Source: Paraspadella gotoi
Lineage: Eukaryota > Chaetognatha
Length of the DNA: 64,000 nucleotides
Assembly (NCBI GenBank): GCA_051294375.1
Contig: CM119268.1
Coordinates: 12,342,493 to 12,406,492 of the forward strand
Direction of reading: 5' to 3'
Shown here: positions 1 to 12,424 of the stretch, one piece after another
Layout of the letters: each line of letters begins with the position of its first letter
Numbering within the stretch: the stretch's first letter is position 1
The notes under the pieces: model-generated
Databases searched by the model: none
What the model was told of the DNA's origin: nothing
Seen by the model: the letters and a program-made list of their open reading frames with translations, nothing else
Made by a program: the position numbers and the translations under genes

Positions 1-1358
1 CTTTTCCTCCTTTTCCTTTTCGCTTTCTTCTTACTCTTCTACTCTGCTGTTCTTATATTTTTTTACATCATTTTCCTATTTTTCCTTTTCCCTTTTCCTT
101 TTCATCTGCTCTTCTCTCGACGCAGCTGCTTTTTTTCTTATTTTTTTTTCCGTTTTTCCTTTTTCCTCTCTCTCTGCTTCTCTCCGCTGTTGTTTTTTTC
201 TATTTCCTAGGTTCGCGCGGATCCGGGTGTCTCTCTTTCATAAATAAGGCTTTTTGATAATTTTATACTATTATTTGACTATGTCACTATTTTGATCATC
301 TTGTTAATTAATTAAAATATTTTTATGTCGGTCCCGGGAGGATAAGTTTAATATTCACACGCAAAAAAAAAGTTTTTAAAATTCCTACAATGGTTTTTGA
401 TATAACATCAGACTGGAAAATTCTCAAGTTTCTCGTTAGACCTCTGACGCGCTAAGTGTTAATAAAAAGTACTGGGTTACTATGTTCACTGGCCAATTGT
501 TTCTAAACCCTGGTTTTTACTAATAATTAATTTTATGAATTACGTTCTCATTGATTGGCTGCTCCCTTTAATTATGGATTGGCAACTTAGTAGATACGAT
601 TTCATTCAAATGCGTTATTGCGGCGACAACAACAACAACGACAGGTGCAACCTTAGAATCCTGAAACATTTTGGGATCCAACCTACGACCACGGCGAGCC
701 AAACTGCCCTACAGCGAAGCTTCCAATATTGAAAAAAATTTGAATTCACTCGAGCCGTGAAAGGAAAAGTACTATAGCCATTGAAGGAGATAAAAATGGA
801 TAGAGGAAGAGAGGTAATCCTTTACGTCAATGGACGCGGGCCTTGAACCATCGCAGAGTTGATGAGGCAATCGAGGTCCTCCCTCATGCGCCAACTGTGA
901 GACAAGGTTGAAAGGGAGGAGAATGAGAAAAATAGTAAAGTTAATTATTAAACTAATCGGTTAAGTATGAGATAAAACTTCAGGGAGTTTGTTAATTGCA
1001 CGCTCTCAGGTTCCGTGCTCAAGGCGAAGCAGGAGGGATGACTGCACCACTTAGAAGTTCTGAAAATTCATTAATTATTTGAAATGTCGGGGTAAGATTT
1101 CTCTACCTACGGTCGATCGTTGCGGATTTATGGGGCGAATGACTCGCGAAAATGCCGCTCTGGCTCTTTTTCTCTCTGTCTCCTCCAGCTTCTCTTAGTT
1201 TTTGCTTTTTACTCTCTTACAAATATTTTATTTATCAAGAAAACGAGCGAAGCCGAGCGAATCAGGAGCGAACTTACTCCGCCGCGGAGGTAAGTCCGCA
1301 GCTGAGTCGCTGCTGGACCAATCAGCGTCGAGAAAGTGGAGAGAAAGTCAACCATATG

Positions 1359-1448
<90 letters not shown>

Positions 1449-1671
1449 TCTCCCTCATCAGCGCAGTCGACCCCCCCGGGTTATGATAAGGGCGCTCGTA
1501 AAAAAGTGATGAATTGAGAAAAAGCATAAAAACTTTATCCACCGCAACCGGAAATGGCGATCGAGGGGGGGGAGAGGGGGAAGGGAGTGGCGGGAAACGG
1601 AGCGGACGAGGGCGTCGAGAGAAGGAAGAGGAAGAGCAGGAGGAGAATGAGAGAAAGGAGATGACGCCAGC
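1..1671. other. Left flank, single copy, no confident gene
   Basis: Positions 1-230 are pyrimidine-rich (runs of T and CT). 535-732 is open on + for 65 codons, including a four-Asn run and a short Thr/Gln-rich tail, but no splice or start context supports it. Around 1240-1289 an AG and a consensus GTAAGT donor bracket a short open stretch, discussed as a finding. This flank does not recur in the B or C copies, which begin only at the equivalent of position 1672. Confidence 0.5.
1363..1445. repeat. (GA)n microsatellite
   Basis: An almost perfect GA dinucleotide run of about 80 bp. All overlapping open frames here translate as Arg-Glu or Ser-Leu repeats and are not genes. Confidence 0.97.
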
Positions 1672-1713
1672 AAATCTGGGCGACAAAGAAGGCGACTATC
1701 TTGATGACGCCAC

Positions 1714-1745
<32 letters not shown>
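1714..1745 (+). repeat. (GAC)n trinucleotide tract
   Basis: About ten GAC/GAT triplets. The B copy (18058-18090) carries extra single bases that break the triplet frame, as expected of sequencing indels rather than biology. Confidence 0.9.
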
Positions 1746-1746
<1 letters not shown>

Positions 1747-1927
1747 TGCCTTTCGGAACTACGACGTCAGAAACCGTAAATGTTATGTCGCAGTTTGTAT
1801 TGGTTCATCGCCTTCGAAAAGGACGAGGCTTTCGCATTAGTTCCGACTTTTTCTCTTCCAGCGATGGATTCTCGTTGTCGCGAGGAGCGACATTAATGAG
1901 GGAGTTTTTTTTGGTCGGTCGGTCGAG

Positions 1928-2022
1928 CTTATTATATTATATTATTATTATTATATTATTATTATATTTATTATTTATTATTATTATTTATTATTATTAT
2001 ATTATTATATTATATTATATCC
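1928..2022 (+). repeat. (ATT)n-like AT-only tract
   Basis: About 95 bp made only of T and A in ATT/TTAT units. It recurs at 18273-18362 and, inverted, near the end of block C (about 46895-46985), with different unit counts in each copy. Confidence 0.9.
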
Positions 2023-2394
2023 CTGCAAGCTTTCAATCAAGACTCTCTCGCAGTCTTGTTTATTCACTTCCCTATCGATGAAGTGGTATAAGGTTTCAAA
2101 AAATGTTTCAATTGTATGAAAATACCACTCCCTTAAGTATTAGTGTTATTGATTATTTTTTTTGTTACCAATATGACAATTAATATTGTAATTTATATTT
2201 TCAGTAAAAATGTTTCATTTAAAGCATATAATGATGATTCTGTCCTTAAAAGTTTCCTCACTCAAGTGATTAGAAAAGGGAACTTTTTCTTTCCCACCTC
2301 TTTTACAAAAAAAAAAAAGTAAGACCATAGCGCAGAAAAAAATTAGCGTTAGTTGATGAGCGCAATTGTTGCCATCGTCAGTATAGGAGTTGTT

Positions 2395-2460
2395 ATGGTG
2401 CCGACGACGCCGCGCACGCCGCCGACGACGCCGCGCACGCCGCCGACGACGCCGCCGAGT
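2395..2460 (+). repeat. Short GC-rich tandem (GCCGACGACGCCGCGCAC)
   Basis: An 18-bp CG-rich unit is present about three times. It is conserved in B (18753-18815) and, inverted and degraded, in C (about 46390-46465). High CpG content in a non-coding context. Confidence 0.75.
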
Positions 2461-2537
2461 TCGAAGCCAGCGCGGACGCCGCCATTAGCTGGTGCGGAAG
2501 TCATTCTTTGTCGTCGACGAAGAACCCTCTCGCTTCA

Positions 2538-2650
<113 letters not shown>

Positions 2651-2982
2651 TAAGCATTTTTCCTTTTGTTGTTGTTCGTAATTTTCGTTTTTGATAAATG
2701 TGGTTTTCATGGGAGAGGGGAGCCACCGGTGGGAATGGCGAGAAAAGAAGAGGAGGAGGAGGAGGAGGAGGCAGCTTTGGGTTTTCTTGTAAACCGAGGA
2801 AGTGTGGGAAGAATAGAAAATTCGGCGAATCAATTGGGAAGTTTAAAAATAGATAATTTATTTTTAAATCCTTAACATTTTCTTATATTAGGCAAAAAAG
2901 TTCAGTGATGAGTATGAGTAAGTTAGTGAAAAGAAAATGGCGAGTTTATTCCCTTTATTCTCAGTCTCATTGTCCCCGGTCT

Positions 2983-2985
2983 CTT

Positions 2986-3038
<53 letters not shown>

Positions 3039-3040
3039 CT
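2983..3040. repeat. (CT)n microsatellite
   Basis: A CT run followed by a conserved non-repetitive segment. The B equivalent is 19371-19456. Confidence 0.95.
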
Positions 3041-3164
3041 TTAACGCTCCGGCTTTCTCAATTGTTCCTTTGGTCTCTCTCCTTCCAGACTTGAGACTCG
3101 TGCGTTCTAAAGATTGATGTAAAACTGTTGAATGACACCAGTTAAGATCCTGTGGGCCACATTT

Positions 3165-3480
3165 ACTTTTTCTTCGATTTTTTTTTTATCGCTCACTCAG
3201 TCGCTTCACTTCTCTTTTTCTTTTTCTTTTTCGCCAAGATCTGACTTTGTCCCACGATACCAACTCAATTTCTTTTGTTTTTTTTCCTTTCTTTTTTATT
3301 TAATGTTTTTTTTTATTACCCACTTTTATTGTTTCTTTGTTTTTTTTTTTCTTATTCGTCTTTTTCTTTTAACTTTCCCTTTTTTACCCCTATTCTTATT
3401 TATTCATTCTTTTTTCTTCTTTTCTCCTCTTCTTTTCTTTTCTTTTTTTTTCTCTTTCTTCTTTTTTGACCTTGCGTTTA
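3165..3480. repeat. T-rich low-complexity tract
   Basis: About 300 bp dominated by T runs broken by C. Open frames here translate to Phe/Leu/Ser strings and are not credible proteins. Present in B (19580-19890) and inverted in C. Confidence 0.85.
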
Positions 3481-4691
3481 CTCATTCTACTCAGTCCTCA
3501 AAGCACATCTTGAGAAAAAGAAAAAAAAAAAAGAAATCACCAAGCAGTCAAGATTACGCCATTTTTTATCTCATTTTACGCGCCTACAGTTGAGGGAATT
3601 CCTTTGAGCAAATTAATTTCCAGTTGAACATGCGACGTCCATGCTTTGAAATCATTTATCGCATTTCCGCGCGCCTTTTACTTCCGCTACACGATTAATT
3701 ATAATTTCCTTCCTTTTTCTCTCTCTCGAGTTTTTCTCCGCGTTTTAATTTCGCGCTAATGCCGCTGATGTATTTCTACTTTGCTTCGCTTGTTTTTATC
3801 TTGGCGTCGCTTGCTAATGATTCATTAGTTCACTTTTTTTTTCGTCGTTCCAAAGCACGCTATTTTATATCTAGTTTGATAAAACTTTGTTGGAATCGAT
3901 TTTAATGGATTTAGCGCATCTGTTTTCCCTTTAAGGTTTTCTCTGTTAGCACGAAATGATATCGAAATGATTGGCTAATAAAAAAAAATGTTTACCTGTC
4001 ACGCAAAAAAAAAACCAAAAAAAAAACTGCTTAGTTGGACTTAGTATTTACTTGTCTAAAACGAGGAGTCTATTTGTATTGATCTTTTTTTTTCTCTCTC
4101 TCTCTTTCTCTCAAAATGACCTTTGCTCCGGTCGCAGCTGACGCAAACGCCGCCAAGGGTCGAAGAGAGAGATCCCCGGCGGCGTCGTTTGGCGCGGCGT
4201 CACTTGTGGCGGCGCCTTTGCTTAACTTTCCGCGCTAAAAAGAAATTTAAAACGAACAAAACAAAGGCCGAGGAAACGAAACAGAATTAAAGAAAAAAAA
4301 ACTACTGAAAGTGAAAAAATAAAAAAAAAGAACAAACGACAAACGACAAACAAAAAGCAAAAGCAAAAGTCTGCGAGAAAGAAAGGAATCGTGGAAACTA
4401 AGCAAAACAGAAAGTCAAGAGGAGAAAAAAACAAAAAAGAAGAGAGCGAGATAGACAAAAGGAATAAAAAGAGAGAAAGACAGAAGGAATGAGAGCCCGG
4501 AGAGCGAAGAAGAGGAGGAGGAAGAGAATGAGGAGGAGGGGGAGATTAAATCTGAGGATGCTGATGAAGCAATAAAAATCCCGGGGTAGGAATCTTTTCA
4601 AGCAAAGTTGCTTCCAATGACTAGAATGACAAAAGAAACACTAATGAAAGGATGGGGTCCCGGAGACGTTAAGAAAAGAGACGGAGACATT

Positions 4692-4710
4692 GGAGAGAGA
4701 GAGAGAGAGA

Positions 4711-4751
<41 letters not shown>
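4692..4751. repeat. (GA)n microsatellite
   Basis: GA run with one short interruption. The B equivalent is 21117-21214, much longer there, so the copies disagree in repeat number. Confidence 0.95.
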
Positions 4752-4757
<6 letters not shown>

Positions 4758-5529
4758 AAAGATTTAAAAAGATCTGAAAACAAAAAGAGAGAGAGAAGGA
4801 GACAGAGTGTAATGTTTTTTAAAGGAACATTCAGTCAGACTGTAGACTAAGATAATCTTAAATTATTACCCCGTGAGCCAAATCGACTGATACAAAAGAA
4901 AAAGTAATTATACGTAAATATATATTAAATATATATTATTTTTAACAAATATAAATACAAATACGCCGACAATTTGGCGATTTTACCATCTTTGTGAAAA
5001 AATATATTTGAAGTTGTTAATGATAAAGTAATAAAATTTATACAGAAAATACGTCAAGAAGTGATTTATCATTTAAAAAAAATCTGAGTAAGTCTCTCTC
5101 AAGTAGTATAGCACTGGTTTCTTTCGCATCATCGGATTTGGCTGACGGGGTATTTAAACTATGTCGAGACTGTTGCCCGGGAGCTGGGGACTGGGTTTGA
5201 CGAGATGAATGAACTCGTCTTCGATGTATCGCTTTCAAAGCGACAGCTGATCCATCTAATGGATAAAGAGCTTATATCGGTCACTTTTCGTTTTTATATA
5301 AAATAAAAATTTAAGGTCAAACAAATTGTACTAGCTTGAATGATAGGGAAAAATTAATATTTCCTTTATTATTGACATAAAAAAGACATTATCATTTTAT
5401 GGTATTTGCTCATAAAGTTTTTTAGGTTAGTTAATGAACTTACCAACTTTATCTAGTTATTGGTCCTTCTCTTTCTAGCTTACTCGTAATTTATTGTGCA
5501 CTTTTTCTAATCCCCCCTCTCTCTCTCTC

Positions 5530-5715
5530 NNNNNNNNNNNNNNNNNNNNNNNNNNNNNNNNNNNNNNNNNNNNNNNNNNNNNNNNNNNNNNNNNNNNNNN
5601 NNNNNNNNNNNNNNNNNNNNNNNNNNNNNNNNNNNNNNNNNNNNNNNNNNNNNNNNNNNNNNNNNNNNNNNNNNNNNNNNNNNNNNNNNNNNNNNNNNNN
5701 NNNNNNNNNNNNNNN
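5530..5715. other. Assembly gap (186 N) inside block A
   Basis: Unknown bases. The B copy spans the same place without a gap (about 21955-22076) and shows a CT run followed by about 65 bp of ordinary sequence, so this gap is probably a CT microsatellite plus its flank. Confidence 0.97.
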
Positions 5716-5951
5716 AAACTCGAGCCCTTCGATCTCCGTCTCCGCATTTTTTCCTCACTTACCCCATCAACTTTCCCCATCAAATTTTTTTTCCCGATCT
5801 GCCCAGCAGCCCCATCTACCCAGTATCTTCTTTTCTATGTCTCTGTTGTTTTCTCATATTTCTTTTGAGAAGTCTTTTCTCTTTTTTCCTACTCTTCATT
5901 CTCGTCATCCTAATCATTCTTTTCAACCCCATCACCATCCGTTGTCACACC

Positions 5952-5976
5952 NNNNNNNNNNNNNNNNNNNNNNNNN
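5952..5976. other. Assembly gap of exactly 25 N
   Basis: The B copy (around 22320) runs straight through this point with nothing missing, so the 25 N mark a join of unknown length rather than lost sequence. Confidence 0.97.
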
Positions 5977-6470
5977 ATCACTATTTTTAGCCACATCAAC
6001 CTTTCAGCAGCCACAAAAGACTCAATTGCTACTCTTTTTTCTTATCAACTTTCTCGCTCCCAATTCTGCTTTTTGAATACTACAGGGTTGCCATGTATCT
6101 AATGTCAAATATATTGTGTTTTTTTTTTAAATTCCCGACGCACGTACAGCTCATTTTCGTTTTGAAGTATGATTATATAATATATAATATTATTGGTTGT
6201 ACCAATTTCATATATCGTGGTTTTAATGAATTTGTATTGATGTTGAAGCAGTATTCGTAAAATATAATTTTACGAATTAAACATCAAATTTAATTTATTC
6301 GTATCTATTCTCGCCCAAACCCCAATCACTAAAATAGCACCACGACCCTCTGGATTTCAACTCCCCCTTCTGAGGGAAAAACTCCTTCCTCCAACTGGGA
6401 AGTCGCAATCGCCGCAGCTGAGCTCGCCATTTTTTCCCTTCAATCAGTTTTCTTAGTTTCAAACATTTGT

Positions 6471-6477
6471 CTCTCTC

Positions 6478-6565
<88 letters not shown>

Positions 6566-6570
6566 TCTCT
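6471..6570. repeat. (CT)n microsatellite
   Basis: About 100 bp of CT with a single A interruption near its end. The B equivalent is 22818-22920 with the same A interruption. Confidence 0.97.
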
Positions 6571-7148
6571 TTTCTCTTACTTATCATCACTCACTTCTCA
6601 ATCCCTCATTACTCATTTAGCTTCTACTCATTTTTTTTCGTCACCATGGTCCCATTTAAAATCCTCCCTCTCTCTCTCTCTCTCTCCTTCTCTTTCTCTC
6701 AAACCGATTCACTCTCTCTCCATCAGACGGATGTCTTTTTTGAGAAATCTTTTCTTAATGTTGTTTCGAAAATATGTTTTGTTCTCTTTCCGATTCGACG
6801 ATAGAATCTCAAAAACAACGAATAGCGACGAGGAATCCGTAATCGGTGCTCAAAGTCGTTTCAAAGAATTTATCGTCGTCGTCGTCGTCGTCTCGTCATT
6901 GTACTACTGCTCCACCACATCTCACTTACCTTTTTTTGTTTTTTATTAATTATTTTCCTTGTCCTTTATCAATAATACTAACGGCCTCGGGATTTAAAAA
7001 AAGAAATACTATGAATTTTCGCCTATTTTTTTTAAGCTTAGAAAGAAAACCTTAAACTTAAAGCTACAAGGGAGAAAAAATATTAATCACGAGAATTCCG
7101 TGGGAAACCTTGAGTCGAGCATCTAACATTCCGCGGTTAAACCTCTCT

Positions 7149-7180
<32 letters not shown>

Positions 7181-7186
7181 CTTTAC

Positions 7187-7315
7187 CAACGAGACCCGAG
7201 GGAGATGCCAATGGCGAATCCAACGACGTCGCCAGTTGGTTTGAAATCTTCATGAACTTCGCTGCCCTCGCTCGAGCGGCAGCTGACTGAACATCCCTCA
7301 GGGGTCGTTTTGATG
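7187..7315 (-). CDS. Candidate internal exon, unknown protein
   Basis: On the minus strand this 129-nt stretch is preceded by TTGCAG and followed by GTAAAG, and one frame is open throughout (1 nt, 42 codons, 2 nt). The predicted peptide has ordinary composition, containing SSEGSEVHEDFKPTGDVV and then a hydrophobic GFAIGISLGSR ending. It is not a translated microsatellite, although a CT tract abuts the donor side. The same sequence is present in B (about 23535-23665) and C (about 41390-41540), where single-base indels shift the frame; a second frame is nearly as open if those indels are accepted. I do not recognise a family. Chance AG...GT pairs around open stretches are common at this scale, so this is a weak call without transcript support. 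Confidence 0.2.
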
Positions 7316-7949
7316 CTGCAAGTTGCTACAAAAAGCCAGTGGTTATGCGGTTTTGCTTCGATTCGAGAATTTTTGCTCATCGAAAACTTTTCCATTATTT
7401 GCAATCACAGTGACATTTAAATTCATAAATTGTTGTCAGTTAATTGTAACAACTTTTCAGTCACCTCTTCGGACAAAAGAATTTTCTATTCGTACTCTGG
7501 TTAGTCGTTTAACAAAGTGTTGTTAAAAGTTAAAATATTTCAAAAAACAATTAATATAAGTAAAAGAAATTTACTTTCGATTTATCTAAAATTCTCAAGC
7601 TGTAGTAGTAGATATTCCAAATTTATTCTCATATACTTAAGTGAAACAACAAAAAGAAACGAACGTAAACAGCCAATGTTAAGAAACTATCAAGCTTTAA
7701 ATAGTACACAATATTTTGTTACAAATACTAAAGTACATTAAATGTCTTTTATACCTGTTTTGTCTGTCTCTCATAAAGGGCGACCATGAAGGAAATCTTC
7801 TATCTTTATCCCCCTCTCTCTCTCTTATCTTTCCTCTTCTCTCTCTCTCTCCCAAAACAAAAGAGAAATGAATCTCTTCCATCTTCGGCCTTTGATACCT
7901 GAAGCGGCGCGTCAAATCCCAGATTTATCAAATCTATTTATCGTCGACT

Positions 7950-8340
7950 CTTGGCAATTTTGCCTTCGTTTTCTCCTCCTCCTTACTTTCTTGCCATCTT
8001 CTCTCGTTCGTCGGTTGCTGCTCAATATCCATTGCCATCTTCCCTAAAGACTCCTTTCTTGCCGAAAGACTCCTTTTCTTGCCATTTTTTTGTCCTCTTT
8101 CGCTGGCCTTAATATCCGAATTGCCATCTTCCAAAAAGGACTCCTTTCTTTTCCATTTTTCTTTATCGTCTTTGTTGCTGTGTCTCAATATTCGAAGGGC
8201 CATCTTCCTTTTGCTGGGCTTAATATATTCGGATTGCCATCTTCTTTTAAAGATCCTCTTTTTAAACATTTTCTCTCGTCGTCTTGGCTGTTTCAATATC
8301 CGAGTGGCTATCTTTCCTAAAGATCCTTTAGGGTCTTAGC
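7950..8340. repeat. Degenerate tandem array around a GCCATCTT core
   Basis: The word GCCATCTT or a close variant occurs at about 7993, 8033, 8123, 8199, 8235 and 8307, usually after AATATYCG and often before AAAGACTCCTTTC. The array therefore consists of diverged units of roughly 40-90 bp. It is kept in B (24330-24660) and inverted in C (40380-40690). The minus-strand translation shows a matching peptide repeat (EDGNSDI-like), but indels among copies and the lack of splice context argue against coding. Confidence 0.7.
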
Positions 8341-9159
8341 CCTTTTTACTACCTTAGGTACGCCTCGTATTATTTTTTCATTATTTCTTTCGATTAAGAA
8401 TTTTTAAAAATTTCTCTCATGTCTTTCTTTCTTTCACTGCTTCCTGTCCGTGACGATCTTTCTTTGTCCACGTTCCTTATTCTTCGGTTTCCTCTCAATA
8501 CGACTAACTGCCTTCACCAAATTTCCGTCGAGGAATTTCGGAGGCAAAAACTGCCACCAAAAATCAATACATATTCGGTTTTAATTGCCTCGTAAAAGTT
8601 TTTAACGCTGGCAGAGAGAAAGAGAAAGAAGAAGGAGAAAGAAGAAGAAAAAAAAAGGAGACGAAAGAAAATAAAGAAAGAAAAAAAAAACAAATAGACG
8701 AAGAAAGAATATATTCGGCACCGACCTTTAAAACAAATTCCGCCTTTCGATATTTTTAGTTTTTGAGCTGGAGATAATTGAAATTGCTTCGTTCGAGAGA
8801 GAGGAGAGAAAGAGAGAGACGATGCCAGTTTATTGATAGGGAGTTTCCAAATTTAATTCGTCACAGTAATATTATATCTTTATACTAAAAAATAAAATAA
8901 AAACGACGCTTACCTACGCGATTTCCAAGACGTTTAATCAACCGCGGTGCAAGCGAACGCAATCGCTGATCTTATTAATCCCGATAATAACGCACAAGTA
9001 CAACGTGCCAAAAATGAGTTGCGCCTGAGAGCAAAACGTGTCCTTCCATTTGATTATGAGCCACTGCGAACGCTCCCGGCCTTCAAATTGAGAAATGCAC
9101 AAAGCATTAAATAATTTTCTCCGACCAAACATGAAACGAAAATGAGTACGTTCACTCAC

Positions 9160-9221
9160 CCGGTGCACGCAGAAAGAGTTCAGATGCGTCCACTCAACCC
9201 GCGCATGCGCGCGACGCGCAA
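9160..9221 (-). CDS. Candidate short internal exon, unknown protein
   Basis: On the minus strand, a TTTTTTTTCCAG acceptor precedes and a GTGAGT donor follows a 62-nt stretch. Only one frame is open, giving a peptide that starts ARRAHARVEWTHLNSF. Both splice signals look good and recur in the B copy (about 25540) and, in blurred form, in C (about 39440). The core contains an unusual CpG-rich palindromic run (GCGCATGCGC), which could instead be a regulatory element. No family is recognised, and there is no evidence linking it to the candidate exon at 7187-7315. Confidence 0.18.
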
Positions 9222-9316
9222 CTGGAAAAAAAACGCGTTTCCGTCGAAAATCGGCGATTACGCTGTCCGTCTGTTGACAGGCGTTATGATTACTGGCTGA
9301 CGTAAGAAAAGACAAA

Positions 9317-9500
9317 ATGATGGACTGTCGACGACGACGACGACGACAACGACCACGAGAGCAGAGACGAAGACCGAGGATGACGAAAAGGAAGAATTTA
9401 GAGGGAAAAAAGAGTGATGAGCAAAAAAAGAAAAAAACTGTCGCCAGACTAGAAAGAAGACAGTTTGTTAATGATAAAACTGATAAGAAGAATGGAATCT
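9317..9500. other. GAC-triplet and purine-rich stretch
   Basis: A short GAC tract (9326-9350) is followed by an A/G-rich stretch. The + frame gives a basic Arg/Lys-rich string without splice support. It recurs in B (25640-25830) and inverted in C (39190-39350). Confidence 0.6.
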
Positions 9501-10079
9501 ACGGGAGAATAATGTGACGACTGAGACGAGATAGAGAGAAACTGAGACAGGAGAGAGATAGAGAAAAATTGTCTTTTCGATCCACAGTTTCCGGACTTTT
9601 GGGATGATTTTTTTTTTATAAAATATACGTTTCGAATTTTATTGTAGGACCCTTAATCTAACGTGTGCCGTTGTCTAAATTAGTTAAGTAGAGTAAGTGA
9701 GCCGTATTTCGAAAAAATACATTATTTATGACCTAAAACGTCCTCCATACCCTTTTTTTTTATTGCCATGAATCCAGAATTACGGGCTAAAAGTTTCTTC
9801 GTTGGGAAACTTAGTATTCGTCCGAAGCTGGATCGATTCTGGGAATTTCTTCTGCACTGAACATATATTTTCTCTTCGCACACCCATTTACGCAAACCTC
9901 GCCCTGACATTTCTTCCAATCAGTCTGCTCAGAGCCGCTCACATCGAAAACGGTCGGGCTATGCGAGGAAATTACTTTTTTTACGATTAGCGCATTAGCC
10001 TTCTTTTTGTTCCACTATTCTTAGTCATGCGTCGTGCTCTACAGTCACTTTTCTTTTCTGGGTAGAATTCAATAATTTT

Positions 10080-12386
10080 TTTTTTTTTTTTTACGAATCG
10101 TTCCATACAATAGAAATATTTCTCGGTTTGTCCAATTCTCATAGCCATTCTTTTAAACGTTTGCCTATCCAAACTAACCAAATCGACTTAGCATTAAACA
10201 ATCCTCGCTCAGTCATTTCCAATTCTTTCAGGGTATTTAAAAATCTCGCGCCCTTCTCAGGCGGGAATAGGAGGGCCCCAACGCGCGGCTCGCCTCCCAT
10301 CCCCGCTCCGAGTCCTCGGTTCCCAAGAGTTAAAACTCGCGGTTTCATTACTAATTCATGACTTGTGCTTTCTTATGTTGATTTGGTTCGTGAGCGGATT
10401 TTAAAGGAAAAACAAGCGAAAAGACGGGAAACGGTTTTTCGGGCTTCATTTATTTTTTCTGGGAATGTTTTTTTTTATTTTTACTCATCTTTGAATTTAT
10501 TTACCGTTTTTTGGGACTAATTCTCACGAAAATGTTCATAATTTTGAAGGGTGGATGTTGTTCGAGAAGTTGCTCCGTAAAACGCCTGAGATATTAAGTA
10601 AGTTTCTATGATATAGTATAACTTGGTACCGTGAGCGTATGCATCGAATAGTCTATTAATTATTTGTAAAGTGTAAATAAAATTTGAAGGTTCAAATTAC
10701 GATACTTTGAAATAGCATTTTTTTCCCCCCCCCAAGTGTGTTTCTAGTATTTAGAGAGCAACGCTTGAAAAATATTAAAACGGCACGGCGCCTCAAGAGC
10801 TTACAAATATACAAACGCGGATGAAAAAAAATTTCTCCGTCGCGTTGAAACTTTAGTATAGAAAGAAGGTAGTGAGGAAAAGGATGGAGTTAGAAAAAAA
10901 AAGATAATACATCATCTAATTGCTTTTTTTATTGCTGCCGAATGGAAATAAGTCTTTTTGTTCGTTTCTCTGCGAGCAAGGACGCCATAAATTCCACCGT
11001 TCAACTTATACAATTGTAGGGGAGAATAATGTCTTTTCGTGCGCGCGAAAATAAGAAATATATGCTATAAAAAAGCGCAAGTTTTAAATGTTAGGTCTCC
11101 ATTAACTTTCTATTATTTATTAACGACTGTATTTTTGGTTTAAAAGTCTATTTTAACACGGAAGGAGGAATTATAACCGGACAATTCAATCTGGTTATTA
11201 AATCAATCACGTCCATCGTATGCAACTGGCGTAAGCCATTAAGCACAATCAAATTTATTTGTTTCTACACAACTGACAATTTTCCGTTGGTCATTAGACA
11301 TGGAATGAAGGGTAATTTACACAGAGCCGCCGCTATCAGGACAAAACGAGGCCCGTAACAAAGAAAAGCGGGCCGTTTCCTTTTTTTCCATTTTTTTTTT
11401 TTTATTAAATTTTATTCTTACCCTCTTTTTTTCTGACTTTCCAATCATTTCTCAATCGGCGCATAGGAACTTGCATGCCCCTTTCTATTGTCGCGATCGT
11501 TTCCCACAGATTCCCGATGCGTTCAAGACCCAAGGTCTTTCTCTTTTTATTTTTCCCTTTCGTTCTTTCGCTCCTTTAAAATCCCTCCTCGTTCTTTCTA
11601 AGACGATTGTGGTATTTTTTCAATCTTGTTTTTTTACGATTATATCCGCGTTATAATAGTCTTTTAATGAAGATTATCTTTTAACTTTTTTTTTTAATTG
11701 CGTTTATGCTAATTTGCCCTCGAGTCCACAGTCGTTTTTACATCTTCTTCTTCAGTTTCTACTAAATTTTTCCTTGAACGATCAATGACGTAAAAAAACT
11801 TGCTTCCCTCAACAAATTGGAAGGCAGTTACCATTTGTCTCAATCCGCGCATTTCTTCTCGCATCGTTGTACATCCTTCAGTCAAATTAGCGAAGCGTTA
11901 CTACCTTCGCATTTTTTCCCGCCATTAATACTTTTTACTTTTTTTTTTTTATTTCCTTCTTTCAATCCCCGTAGCGTTTTTCGAGACCGCAAGTGTTCCC
12001 CACTTTTTTTTTTTCTCTCTTCGCTGACTTTCAACATTGAAAAGTTGAACAACCGAGATGACAAATTGCTCAGGGAATTGAGCAAAAACGTCTAGCGAAG
12101 TAGAGAGAAAAGGAGGAAGGGGATAGGAAGGAAGGGATGGAGAACGGCGTAATCAGAGAGAGAGAGAAGAGACAGAGAGGAGAGAGGGAAAGAGGGATTG
12201 GCAGAAGAGCAGAGAGAAAGAGAGAATGGGCCCTGCAGAGAGATGGAGATGAGAGAGAGAGGAGAGAGAGAGAGAGAGAGAGGGAGAGACCATGAGTGGC
12301 TGGCGCATCGATCAACATTAATGGCGATCAAAATGTGCTGACGACTTCGCAAGAAAAAGAATGCTCTAATCTTTCCAATTTGAGAG

Positions 12387-12424
<38 letters not shown>

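Noticed and set aside
1152-1517. Long open frames across the GA microsatellite on both strands
   Set aside because: They are Arg-Glu or Ser-Leu translations of a dinucleotide repeat, which is automatically open in several frames.
8938-9315. 125-codon minus-strand frame with a hydrophobic segment
   Set aside because: The frame crosses strong splice-like signals and is broken by a one-base difference shared by copies B and C (TGAGTGCGCC against TGAGTTGCGCC), so the full-length frame is not trusted; only the 62-nt piece is kept as a weak candidate.
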